NCBI GenBank assembly: GCA_022545745.1
Contig: JACZQL010000034.1
Span: 1-8,495 of the forward strand
Source of the DNA: Deltaproteobacteria bacterium
GTDB lineage: Bacteria > Desulfobacterota_B > Binatia > UBA9968
Direction of reading: 5' to 3'
DNA length: 8,495 bases
Below, one piece after another: positions 1 to 6,439 of this stretch (the first letter of the stretch is position 1; the number at the start of each line of letters is the position of its first letter). A model generated the notes under the pieces. The model was not told the DNA's origin. It saw only the letters and a list, made by a program, of their open reading frames with translations, and searched no databases. Both the position numbers and the translations under genes were made by a program.

Positions 1-506
1 AAAAGTTGGTCGAGTTGGACGTGCCCGGGCTGGTGCACACGGCGAGCTGCCAATCCTCACGCTTGACCTATAGCCTTCACTTTATCAATGAAGAGAGTAT
101 CGCTATCATTTCTCTATTGAGCTCAAAAGTCTTCCAGGATTTTCCAACGCTAAAAATCGTAGTCTCCCACGGCGGCGGCGCCATTCCTTATCAGATGGGG
201 CGTTTCATGGCGGCGAGGTATATGCGGGGTGGGGAACGCTTTGAAGCGGCCATTCGAAAGCTCCATTTTGATACCTGTGTCTATACAAAAGACGGGCTCG
301 ACTTGCTGTTCAAGGTGGTGGGTGTCGATCGCTGCATGTACGGCACAGAGAAGCCAGGCACTGGGACGGCAATCCATCCCGACACCGGAAAGTCCCTGGA
401 CGACCTGAAGCCGGTGATCGAGAGCATCGATTGGTTGAGCGACGCAGACCGCAAGGCGATTTTCGAGGAGAATACCAAGAAGCTTTACAACCTGAAGCTC
501 AACTAG
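1..506 (+). CDS. Amidohydrolase family protein (ACMSD/LigJ-like), C-terminal part
   Basis: This is the 3' end of a gene that begins before the window; the frame is open from the first complete codon at base 3 to the TAG at 504-506, about 167 residues. It matches the C-terminal half of the metal-dependent amidohydrolase superfamily, ACMSD/'amidohydrolase 2' branch. It contains the strand-plus-histidine motif V-S-H-G-G-G-A (His codon at 168-170) followed by P-Y-Q-M-G-R, and the motif Y-G-T-E-K-P-G (339-359), where many relatives have G-S-D-x-P. The family hydrolyses, hydrates or decarboxylates small carboxylic acids; LigI and LigJ of the protocatechuate 4,5-cleavage route belong to the superfamily. 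The N-terminal H-x-H metal site lies outside the window. The next gene begins 31 bases downstream on the same strand, so the two are probably co-transcribed. Family assignment is firm; the substrate is unknown. Confidence 0.85.
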   Translation, partial: KLVELDVPGLVHTASCQSSRLTYSLHFINEESIAIISLLSSKVFQDFPTLKIVVSHGGGAIPYQMGRFMAARYMRGGERFEAAIRKLHFDTCVYTKDGLDLLFKVVGVDRCMYGTEKPGTGTAIHPDTGKSLDDLKPVIESIDWLSDADRKAIFEENTKKLYNLKLN

Positions 507-537
507 GAGGAAGAACTGGACTCGTGAGCGAGGACCT

Positions 538-1293
538 ATGACAAAAGCACAAACCATAAAAGAACTGAGGAAAAAGGTCGCCTTTTCATGCCGTATATTA
601 GGGTTTCGTGGTGTGACCCAGGGGTCCTTCGGGCATGTCAGCGTAAGGATCCCTGGCACGGATAGAATCCTAATCAAATCCAAGGGTCCGGATGAGGCCG
701 CGCTCCAATTTGCCACCGACAGGGACATCATCACCATTGACATCAACGGAAAGGTCATCGAGGCCGCCAAGGGCCTGGATGCCCCCCATGAAACTGACAT
801 GCATCTGGCTGTTTTCAAAGAAAGGGAAGATGTACAGAGCGTCATCCATACCCATCCGGACTGGGTGGTGGCCCTAACTGCCTCGGGAAAACCCCTCCTG
901 CCAATCTTCGCCGCCTACAACCCCCCTTGTATGAAGCTGGCCGTGGAAGGGATCCCCATCTATCCCCGCAGTGTCACCATAGTCAATGAAGAATTGGGCA
1001 AGGATTTTATGAGCGTGATGGGGGAAAAGAATGCCTGCCTTCTCCTGGGTCACGGCTTGACCACTGCAGGAAGAAGTGTCGAGGAATCCACATTCATCAG
1101 TCTCAACGTATTTGAGCTTGCCAGGTTGAACTACCTCGCCTATGCCATCGGAACTCCCAAGGCAGTGCCTGAGAGGGACATAATTGAGTACCAGGAAAGG
1201 TGGGCGAAGGGCGCACGCAGAAGGCTTCAGGGACCGAGCACCACCGGAGAGCCCTCGTTTTGGCGTTACTATAAAAAATTGCTGCAAAAGTAG
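538..1293 (+). CDS. Class II aldolase/adducin family protein (first copy)
   Basis: A 251-residue protein of the zinc-dependent class II aldolase/adducin family (FucA, AraD, RhaD type), which cleaves or epimerises hydroxylated carbon chains in the cytoplasm and also includes decarboxylases. Visible features are G-H-V-S-V-R at 32-37 (the usual 'GN/HxS' start of the fold), Glu85 in P-H-E-T-D-M-H (position of the FucA catalytic Glu73), the zinc pair H104-T-H106-P, and the third zinc histidine H172 in L-L-L-G-H-G. The full catalytic set is therefore present, and the length is slightly above FucA. The ATG at 538 is preceded by GAGGA with unusually short spacing (about 4 bases); no better in-frame start is seen. 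It lies 31 bases after the amidohydrolase and 37 bases before the binding-protein gene. A second, clearly divergent copy starts at 2426. The substrate cannot be deduced. Confidence 0.9.
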   Translation: MTKAQTIKELRKKVAFSCRILGFRGVTQGSFGHVSVRIPGTDRILIKSKGPDEAALQFATDRDIITIDINGKVIEAAKGLDAPHETDMHLAVFKEREDVQSVIHTHPDWVVALTASGKPLLPIFAAYNPPCMKLAVEGIPIYPRSVTIVNEELGKDFMSVMGEKNACLLLGHGLTTAGRSVEESTFISLNVFELARLNYLAYAIGTPKAVPERDIIEYQERWAKGARRRLQGPSTTGEPSFWRYYKKLLQK

Positions 1294-1330
1294 TTGGTAC
1301 TGGATTAGGGTCAGTTCGGAGGGTATTCCT

Positions 1331-2416
1331 ATGATATTGGGGGCTTACTTAGTAAAGAGAACCATCCTGCTAGCTTTTTATCTACTTTTTGTATTATTGC
1401 CGGCTAGGGCTGCCTTAGCTCAGGAGAAAGACTGGCAAGCGACCGTCAAAGCTGCGAAGAAAGAAGGGAAGGTTGTCATTTACTCGGGGCATCCGTTCCG
1501 CGGATATTATTCAATGCTACGGGCATTCAAAAAGGCCTACCCCGGAATTGAGGTCAAGTTCGAGCCCGGCAGGGGTTCTCTATTGGGTCCCAGAATCCTG
1601 GCCGAACGGCGAGCCAGCAAATTTATTCCCGACATTTTTATCGGCGGTAAAGGATCGAATTTTGGCACACTTTACCTAGCAGGGATCACACAGCCCATCG
1701 CGCCTCATCTGAGCCTCCCCGATGTGGTGGATGAATCCAAGTGGTGGAAGGGGGAGCATAAGTATCTCGACCCTGAAACAAAGAACGTTTTCGTCTTTGT
1801 GGGAAATGCGGGGGGGGGTGGATATCAACTACAACACAAAGTTGGTGGATCCCAAGGAGTTTAAGTCTTACAGGGATCTCCTCAACCCCAAGTGGAAGGG
1901 TAAAATCACGGCCATGGATCCTAGAATGCGAGGAGCAGACACCCCTCTACTGTTCATGTATACATGCCAACGCTGGGTCCTGAATTTATGAGGCAGCTTT
2001 ACGGCGGACAGAAGGTAACGATCTCCAGGGATTATCGCCAGCCCATTGATTGGCTGGCCAGGGGGAGGTTCAGCATCTGTATTCCCTGTGCCTCCACCGA
2101 GGTGGGTAACGCTATCGATCAAGGGCTTCCCCTAGGACAGATCAATACTCTCAAGGAAGGTGGCACCCTGTCTTCCGGCGGCCACACCATGAGCTTCCTC
2201 AAAAATGCACCTCATCCAAATGCGGCCAAGGTATTTATAAATTGGCTACTCTCTCGTGACGCCCAGATGCTAATGCAGATGGGAAAGGACGTGCCGAAAA
2301 GAAGACGGCCTAATTCCCTTAGAATAGACATTCCAAAAGATATGATTCCTGAGGAGCGCATTAGAGTGGAAGGGCGCCCGTTCGACAGGCTATTGGACAA
2401 GATCTTTAGAAAGTAG
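1331..2416 (+). pseudogene. ABC transporter substrate-binding protein (Fe3+-type, SBP family 1), frame broken twice
   Basis: Start ATG 1331 follows GGAGGG (1318-1323). The product opens with a Sec signal peptide: K/R at 9-10, a hydrophobic run, then A-L-A before Q-E-K-D-W. It continues as an iron-type extracellular solute-binding protein (A-A-K-K-E-G-K-V-V-I-Y-S-G, then A-F-K-K-A-Y-P-G-I-E-V). The reading frame is not continuous. Up to about 1810 it is the frame of the ATG; from the nine-G run (1810-1818) the family sequence (I-N-Y-N-T-K-L-V-D-P-K-E-F, then L-N-P-K-W-K-G-K-I) lies one base further on; between about 1955 and 1966 it returns to the original frame (L-G-P-E-F-M-R-Q-L-Y-G-G onward) to TAG 2414-2416. 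The shifts compensate: one extra base, then one missing. Restored, the protein would be about 361 residues, normal for the family. Read literally, it ends at 1864. The cause is either sequencing/assembly error or true decay. No permease or ATPase genes are in the window. Confidence 0.8.
1810..1818 (+). other. Run of nine G, site of the first frameshift
   Basis: Nine consecutive G lie exactly where the solute-binding-protein reading changes frame. With eight G the protein would read G-N-A-G-G-V-D-I-N-Y-N-T-K, which fits the family; with nine it reads into an early stop at 1862-1864. Homopolymers of this length are prone both to sequencing indels and to polymerase slippage (phase variation). 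Confidence 0.7.
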
Positions 2417-2425
2417 GGAGGACTT

Positions 2426-3172
2426 ATGGCGGATTTGCAGGAACTCAAAGAAGTCGTTGCGGAGTCTTGCCGCATTCTCGGTAAATTGAATCTGACCAAA
2501 GAGGCGACTGGGCATGTCAGTGCTCGAGTTGAAGGAACCGACAAGGTCCTCATCAGGGCAAGGGGGCCCGCGGAAGAAGGGGTCAGGTTTACAACGGCCC
2601 ATGAGGTCATCACAGTTGACCTCAATGGAAACAAGGTGGAGGGAGACGAAGGACTCGCCCGACCCCAGGAGGTCTTTATCCACACATGGATCTACAAAAC
2701 CAGACCGGACGTGCAAAGCGTCATTCATATCCACCCGCCGACCGTGGTCCTTTTTACCATCTGCAATAAGCCCATTCTTCCCCTCTATGGGGCCTACGAT
2801 CCTGCCGGATTACGTATTTATCTGGATGGCATCGCGAACTACAGGCGGAGTATTTTAATCTCCAACGACGAGCGGGGAAAAGAGTTCGCACAGGCTATCG
2901 GTGATAAGCGGGTCTGTTTGATGCGTGGTCATGGTATTACCTCAGTGGGGAGGAGCGTTCAAGAGGCCACAGTGACGGCCATCAAACTCAACCAGCTGGC
3001 AGAAATGAATTACCAGGCATCCCTATTGGGTACTCCGGAACCCATCCCTGACGAAGACATAAAAGCTTTTGAAAGTATTGGGCACATGACAACTGACGAA
3101 GGACGTAGGACCACCGGACACCTGAATTCAGTTTGGCGCTTTTACTCCAGATTGTTAGGTGAGCCGGATTAA
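2426..3172 (+). CDS. Class II aldolase/adducin family protein (second copy)
   Basis: A 248-residue zinc-dependent class II aldolase/adducin protein, paralogous to the one at 538. The same landmarks occur in the same order: G-H-V-S-A-R at 29-34, Glu82 (P-Q-E-V-F-I-H), zinc pair H101-I-H103-P, zinc histidine H169 in M-R-G-H-G, and a C-terminal W-R-F-Y-S-R-L-L that echoes the W-R-Y-Y-K-K-L-L of the first copy. ATG 2426 is preceded by GGGAGGA (2416-2422), which overlaps the stop of the binding-protein gene, so translation is probably coupled. The catalytic set is complete. The H-E of the first copy is Q-E here and the region after residue 215 diverges, suggesting a different substrate or a heteromeric pair. 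It is the last gene of the first operon and faces the minus-strand gene ending at 3208; no hairpin-plus-T terminator is visible in the 35-base gap. Confidence 0.9.
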   Translation: MADLQELKEVVAESCRILGKLNLTKEATGHVSARVEGTDKVLIRARGPAEEGVRFTTAHEVITVDLNGNKVEGDEGLARPQEVFIHTWIYKTRPDVQSVIHIHPPTVVLFTICNKPILPLYGAYDPAGLRIYLDGIANYRRSILISNDERGKEFAQAIGDKRVCLMRGHGITSVGRSVQEATVTAIKLNQLAEMNYQASLLGTPEPIPDEDIKAFESIGHMTTDEGRRTTGHLNSVWRFYSRLLGEPD

Positions 3173-3207
3173 AAAGAATAACGGTCTGAGGAAAGGGCTC
3201 GGAATAA

Positions 3208-3594
3208 CTAGTTTTTCTTTTTCTTGCCCTTCCGAGCGCGCTTTTTGAGCACTCCCTTACCGATCACTTTAACTGAGAGGGCAGGGAAATAAGGATCCTC
3301 AGGGTCTTGGTATAAGATGACAACCACCTTATCCGTTTTCTTCAGGTCCTTGATGGTTAAATCCTTACCATCTTTCTTGATCCTGGTGATTGAAGCGATT
3401 CCGAAGTATCTCGTTCGCAGCCTTCCCCTCCGCTCAACTTGATAGCCAATGGTAGCCTCACCAACTTCGCTGATCACCACCGTCATTTCCTTTATGCGCT
3501 TCCCGGTGGAACCTCTCCTCCCTTGCGCCCAACCGCTATCGAGAAACAAGAATAAGACAAAGACAGCAACAAGAAAGATTCGGACTGTTTTCAT
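3208..3594 (-). CDS. Small secreted lysine-rich protein of unknown function
   Basis: A 128-residue product that I do not recognise as a named family. The ATG ending at 3594 is chosen because AGGGAGGT (3599-3606, read on the minus strand) sits 5 bases upstream; an in-frame GTG two codons earlier would overlap that site. Residues 1-24 form a strong Sec signal (M-K-T-V-R-I, then a very hydrophobic run, then D-S-G-W-A-Q). The mature part (about 25-128) is basic, with alternating beta-like strands, T-R-I-K-K-D-G-K and I-K-D-L-K-K-T-D-K-V-V-V-I; this pattern resembles DUF5666-type small beta-barrel domains (an inference from pattern only). The last 14 residues are almost all K/R/G. The gene is convergent with the aldolase operon and stands alone, so context does not suggest a function. 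Confidence 0.75.
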   Translation of the reverse strand: MKTVRIFLVAVFVLFLFLDSGWAQGRRGSTGKRIKEMTVVISEVGEATIGYQVERRGRLRTRYFGIASITRIKKDGKDLTIKDLKKTDKVVVILYQDPEDPYFPALSVKVIGKGVLKKRARKGKKKKN

Positions 3595-3842
3595 GAGCAC
3601 CTCCCTGCAGTTAATGACCGCACAAAAAGGTTGTAACCTGTGGGACCCATAAGGGACACGAATTCAAATGTTAACTACTAAATCACGTTAAATACCGCCA
3701 AGTCAATCCATTAACACCTTTTCTTGACAACGGTCTCCTTTTTCTCTGGCTAGACCCCAAGAACGTATGTCGAATGGTATCCAAGGGCTGGTTGCCTGAA
3801 CTCCCCTTGACCAATAGGATTGCCGCTCAAAAGGAGAGAAAT
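3595..3842. other. Intergenic region between divergent genes
   Basis: These 248 bases separate the minus-strand secreted-protein gene from the amidohydrolase fragment on the plus strand. They are AT-richer than the flanking genes. They hold the ribosome binding site and a candidate promoter of the minus-strand gene, plus AAGGAGAG (3831-3838) ahead of the fragment. No RNA gene or repeat was seen. Confidence 0.6.
3677..3706 (-). promoter_or_regulatory. Candidate sigma-70 promoter for the secreted-protein gene
   Basis: Read on the minus strand: TTGACT (3701-3706, 5 of 6 consensus bases), an 18-base spacer, then TTTAGT (3677-3682, 4 of 6). It lies about 80 bases before the ATG. It is a pattern match only, and the organism's consensus is unknown. 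Confidence 0.3.
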
Positions 3843-3974
3843 ATGTATAACGGACAAAAGGTCATTGATGTGCACGGTCATATGTCGACCCCGCCGCATT
3901 TCAGGGCCTACGCCGATGACCTGATCGCCCTGAGAAGCCCGAGAGGGAGAGTTTATCGAGCAATAGATCAGTAG
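3843..3974 (+). pseudogene. Amidohydrolase, N-terminal fragment only
   Basis: A well-formed gene start that is cut off. AAGGAGAG (3831-3838) precedes ATG 3843. The 43-codon frame opens with M-Y-N-G-Q-K-V-I-D-V-H-G-H-M-S-T-P-P-H-F, the typical beginning of ACMSD-like amidohydrolases with the H-x-H metal motif at H11-G-H13. Family-like sequence continues through L-I-A-L-R-S-P-R-G (residues 28-35). After that the frame enters sequence that does not fit the family and stops at TAG 3972-3974, at the edge of the palindromic repeat. No remaining part of the enzyme is found downstream, so this is a truncation rather than a simple insertion. The amidohydrolase at the start of the window is of the same broad family, but the two fragments cover different halves and cannot be compared. 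Confidence 0.75.
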
Positions 3975-4170
3975 ATCAATGGACCGCATAAGGGCGCCTT
4001 GCGCCCTGGAGCATTGGAAATTGGAGAAGGGGAGCAGTGGAGGGGCCAATGCGGTCCACTGATCTATTCTCCATTTTCCTTCCGGAACAATGGACAATTC
4101 TGAGATTGCGGTCTACTCCTCTACTATCCACTGCTCCAATCTCTAAGGCTCCAAGGCGCAAAGCGCCTTA
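3972..4170. repeat. Composite palindromic repeat element (REPIN/MITE-like)
   Basis: About 200 bases built of inverted repeats. The outer pair, about 45-53 bases each, is 3989-4041 against 4127-4170. Each end is itself a small hairpin: GGGCGC-CTT-GCGCCC on the left (3992-4006) and AAGGCGC-AAA-GCGCCTT on the right. Inside these hairpins both arms carry TGGAGC, ATTGGAG and CAGTGGA in matching order, with one 8-base length difference. A second pair overlaps it: TAGATCAATGGACCGCAT (3972-3989) against 4049-4066, 17 of 18 paired. GCGGTCYACT also occurs as a direct repeat at 4051 and 4108. It has no coding capacity. The left end overlaps the truncated amidohydrolase frame, and the right end contains the stop codon of the minus-strand gene. 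The structure fits dispersed palindromic elements, but copy number cannot be judged from one window. Confidence 0.7.
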
Positions 4171-4962
4171 GGGATAAGGGTGCTCCATGGCGGCGCGCTT
4201 CATCTGGGCGTGAAGATCGACCATGGTAAGAGCACAGTACTCCAGGGAATATCCTGCCTTAAATTCCACATGTCCAGTTTCTAAAGCGCGCTGAAGGACT
4301 GAGCGGTTAAAGGTACCATGACCCATGACCTCATGGCCGCCTTCTCCAAGCGCATGGGGTTCTAGATCAGCTTCTTCGTGAGTAGAAAAATAGACCGCCT
4401 GTTCCTTGGTAAAATTATATTTCGTGGTCAGGGCCTTGAACCAGGCCCCGGACCAGTGGGCCAGGGATTCTTCAAAGACATGCATGCCCCAGAGCTCCAC
4501 AAGGGAGCCATCAAAAAAGATCTTGTGGGTAAAGTCATTGAGGGCACGGGCCTCGGCTAAATAGGGTTCCTCTAATACCTCTTCCTTACTGAGACCCATC
4601 GCTTCCGCAGTTTGAATCAACACAAGCACGTGCCCTGGAGGTTTGGGCGAGATCAGCTCATCGGCAATCTTGCCACAGAAAGGGCCCAAGAGATCGTAGT
4701 GATGAACGAAGAAGGGGAGATGGGTGTGATAAGAGAGGGCGTTGAGCGCGTTGACATCCAGGGAGAAGTGGCCCCAGTTCTTGAAAAACTGCCGAATGAC
4801 CGGCATGGGCAGTTTTCCTTCTCTTAGCTGGGTCATAAAGAGGCCATCGGATATCTTTTTTTGCCAGTGCGCGTACATCGTGGAATAAAGATGATCCACG
4901 TAGGCCTTGGCCTCGTTGGAAGCCATCCTGACGCCGGGGCGAAGCTCTGGAACTTGTGCCAT
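4168..4962 (-). CDS. Heme-oxygenase-like putative diiron enzyme (TenA/PqqC/CADD-type)
   Basis: A 264-residue, largely helical protein of the heme-oxygenase-like fold, often annotated as an iron-containing redox enzyme or PqqC-like protein. The ATG ending at 4962 is preferred over an in-frame start at 5043 because GGAGGAGG lies just upstream of it (4971-4978 region, minus strand), and the family similarity begins there (residues 20-45, Y-V-D-H-L-Y...H-W-Q-K-K). Candidate metal ligands, in the order of the CADD/HDO set, are E102, H111, E164 or E165 (H-V-F-E-E-S), H195, D199 and H203 (H-E-E-A-D-L-E-P-H). The last gap is one residue longer than the H-x3-D-x2-H I recall for CADD. Known relatives use O2 for oxidative C-C or C-N chemistry (PqqC, CADD, UndA, BesC, SznF); TenA members are thiaminases without metal. 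It is divergent from the RraA operon, sharing a 135-base region. The stop codon lies in the palindromic repeat. The reaction is unknown. Confidence 0.8.
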   Translation of the reverse strand: MAQVPELRPGVRMASNEAKAYVDHLYSTMYAHWQKKISDGLFMTQLREGKLPMPVIRQFFKNWGHFSLDVNALNALSYHTHLPFFVHHYDLLGPFCGKIADELISPKPPGHVLVLIQTAEAMGLSKEEVLEEPYLAEARALNDFTHKIFFDGSLVELWGMHVFEESLAHWSGAWFKALTTKYNFTKEQAVYFSTHEEADLEPHALGEGGHEVMGHGTFNRSVLQRALETGHVEFKAGYSLEYCALTMVDLHAQMKRAAMEHPYP

Positions 4963-5036
4963 TCTTATTCCTCCTCCGGATCCAACCGCTATCGAGCAGT
5001 CGTAATAATTCGCGTGCTTACCATTGGCCCTCCGCC

Positions 5037-5065
5037 TTGTCAAGAATCGGCGGTTATGCTTTAAG
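5037..5065 (+). promoter_or_regulatory. Candidate sigma-70 promoter for the RraA/dioxygenase operon
   Basis: TTGTCA (5037-5042), a 17-base spacer and TTTAAG (5060-5065), about 33 bases before the ATG at 5098. The -35 box lies in CTTGTCAAG, which reads nearly the same on the minus strand and could also give a TTGACA box toward the divergent gene, though no good -10 box follows there. This is pattern evidence only. Confidence 0.3.
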
Positions 5066-5097
5066 TAACAGGACTAAACCGAGAGGGAGAAATACTC

Positions 5098-5757
5098 ATG
5101 GCTCAAGATACTCTTGTCGCACGTCTTGCAAAACTCGATACCTGCGGCGTTTCGGACGCCCTGGATCGTCTCGGTTTAAAGGGTGCGACCATAGGGATTC
5201 GTCCCGTGTGGCCCTGTCCGAGGATCGTTGGCCGTGCTGTCACCGTTAAGATCAAGCCGGCTGGGCTTGATAAGTCGACCCAACATATTGGAACCCCGGC
5301 CATTGAGGCCGCTCAACCGGGTGATGTGATCGTCATCGATAACGGTGGGCGACCGGATGTTTCTGTATGGGGCGGCCTCCTCTCCTTGGCCTCCAAGGTC
5401 AAAGGGCTGAGTGGCGTGGTTATCGATGGTGCTTGCCGCGACGTGGATGATTCCCGAGACGTGGGATTTCCGGTCTTTGCCCGCGCAGCCGTACCTTGCA
5501 CAGCCAGGGGTCGGGTCATGCAGAAGTCGTTCAACGAGGAGATCGCCTTCGGCGGGGCTCAGGTCCATCCGGGAGATCTCGTCATCGCCGATCACAGTGG
5601 TGTCGTTATTATCCCTCGCGAAAAAGAAGAAGAGGTTATGACACAGGCCGAGGCTCTGGTTGCCACTGAGGCACGGATGGCTGAAGGGATTCGAGCTGGT
5701 CGGCCTGTGGTTGAAGTCATGGCCACCCTTGGATATGAATCGATGTTAAAAAAGTAA
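5098..5757 (+). CDS. RraA-family protein, HMG/CHA aldolase-like (paralog 1)
   Basis: A 219-residue member of the RraA/LigK family: cytoplasmic, oligomeric proteins that include 4-hydroxy-4-methyl-2-oxoglutarate / 4-carboxy-4-hydroxy-2-oxoadipate aldolase, which releases pyruvate, and the RNase E inhibitor RraA. They are often misnamed demethylmenaquinone methyltransferase. Visible features are V-S-D-A-L-D-R-L-G at 18-26, P-G-D-V-I-V-I-D at 74-81, W91-G-G93, then I-D-G-A-C-R114-D115 (the Arg-Asp substrate/metal pair, exactly 20 residues after G93), and the closing H-S-G-V-V-I-I-P at 166-173. Length is normal. AGGGAG (5084-5089) gives a good start at ATG 5098. The neighbouring extradiol dioxygenase favours the aldolase role over RNase E control. 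The residue 21 before Arg is Gly here, unlike Asp and Glu in the next two paralogs. Confidence 0.88.
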   Translation: MAQDTLVARLAKLDTCGVSDALDRLGLKGATIGIRPVWPCPRIVGRAVTVKIKPAGLDKSTQHIGTPAIEAAQPGDVIVIDNGGRPDVSVWGGLLSLASKVKGLSGVVIDGACRDVDDSRDVGFPVFARAAVPCTARGRVMQKSFNEEIAFGGAQVHPGDLVIADHSGVVIIPREKEEEVMTQAEALVATEARMAEGIRAGRPVVEVMATLGYESMLKK

Positions 5758-5772
5758 GGAGAATTAATAATC

Positions 5773-6417
5773 ATGGATGCTCGGATTGAGGCCTTCAAGG
5801 GGCTGTCGGTTGCAGCGGTTTCGGATGCCATGGATCGTTTGGGTTTGCATGGCACTTGTCTCGGGATCTCACCACTCGCAGCAGGAAACCGCATGGCGGG
5901 ACGGGCCTTCACCCTAAAGTATATTCCTGTAGGAGTGGTCAAAGGTACGGTTGGCGATTACATCGACGATGTGCCTCCAGGTGACGTGGTTGTCCTCGAC
6001 AACGCCGGCAGGCTTGACTGTACGGTTTGGGGGGACATCCTGACTTCCATAGCACACAAGCACGGCGTCGCGGGAACTGTCATCAATGGCGTCTGCCGCG
6101 ATGTTGCCAGGAGTTTTGAACTTCACTACGCGATCTTTAGCCGGGGAAAGTTTATGCGTACGGGGAAAGACCGGGTTCAGGTGGATGGCATGAACGTCCC
6201 CGTCTCTCTGGGTGATGTACAGGTCTGCCAGGGCGATATTGTCCTAGGCAGCGACGATGGAGTTGTGGTGGTTCCAAAAGATAAAGAGGAAGAGGTGCTT
6301 TCGTTAGCCCAATCCATTTCCGAGGCAGAAGCAAATCTACTTGCCGAGGCATTGAAAGGGACGCGCCTGGACGAGGTTCGTAGGAAATATGGTTATCACC
6401 AACTCCAGCGCCGCTAA
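5773..6417 (+). CDS. RraA-family protein, HMG/CHA aldolase-like (paralog 2)
   Basis: A 214-residue paralog lying 15 bases after the first; AAGGAG overlaps the preceding stop. The landmarks are conserved: V-S-D-A-M-D-R-L-G at 16-24, P-G-D-V-V-V-L-D at 69-76, W86-G-D88-I, V-C-R109-D110, D-D-G-V-V-V-V-P at 161-168, then K-E-E-E-V. The D-x20-R-D spacing (D88, R109, D110) is, as I recall, the motif reported for the aldolase-active members, so this copy is the best candidate for a true LigK-like aldolase. It differs from paralog 1 after the R-D motif (A-R-S-F-E-L-H-Y-A-I-F-S) and in the substrate-facing 50-65 region, which suggests a different substrate or a mixed oligomer rather than a recent duplicate. 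Confidence 0.87.
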   Translation: MDARIEAFKGLSVAAVSDAMDRLGLHGTCLGISPLAAGNRMAGRAFTLKYIPVGVVKGTVGDYIDDVPPGDVVVLDNAGRLDCTVWGDILTSIAHKHGVAGTVINGVCRDVARSFELHYAIFSRGKFMRTGKDRVQVDGMNVPVSLGDVQVCQGDIVLGSDDGVVVVPKDKEEEVLSLAQSISEAEANLLAEALKGTRLDEVRRKYGYHQLQRR

Positions 6418-6439
6418 TCTATTGATATAAGGACATAGC

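Noticed and set aside
150..845. Long minus-strand open frame overlapping the amidohydrolase and first aldolase
   Set aside because: It lies antisense across two well-supported genes, has no ribosome binding site and no recognisable domain; it is a shadow frame.
3724..3729. Perfect TTGACA box upstream of the amidohydrolase fragment
   Set aside because: No acceptable -10 box occurs at 15-19 bases; the best candidate is too far away.
3972..4170. CRISPR array or intrinsic terminator at the palindromic region
   Set aside because: There are no regularly spaced identical repeats, and the hairpins lack T-tracts on either strand.
4963..5043. N-terminal extension of the HO-like protein from an upstream ATG
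   Set aside because: The extra 27 residues are low in family similarity, and the strong GGAGGAGG site lies directly before the internal ATG at 4962.
5039..5044. Minus-strand TTGACA box upstream of the HO-like gene
   Set aside because: The hexamer is perfect, but nothing resembling a -10 box follows at the right distance, so it is not listed as a promoter.
3939..5090. Exact 12-base direct repeat CCGAGAGGGAGA at 3939-3950 and 5079-5090, bracketing the palindromic repeat and the HO-like gene
   Set aside because: It could mark a mobile segment, but one or two matches of this length are expected by chance in a window this size. The word is purine-rich, and the second copy is simply the ribosome-binding region of the first RraA gene.
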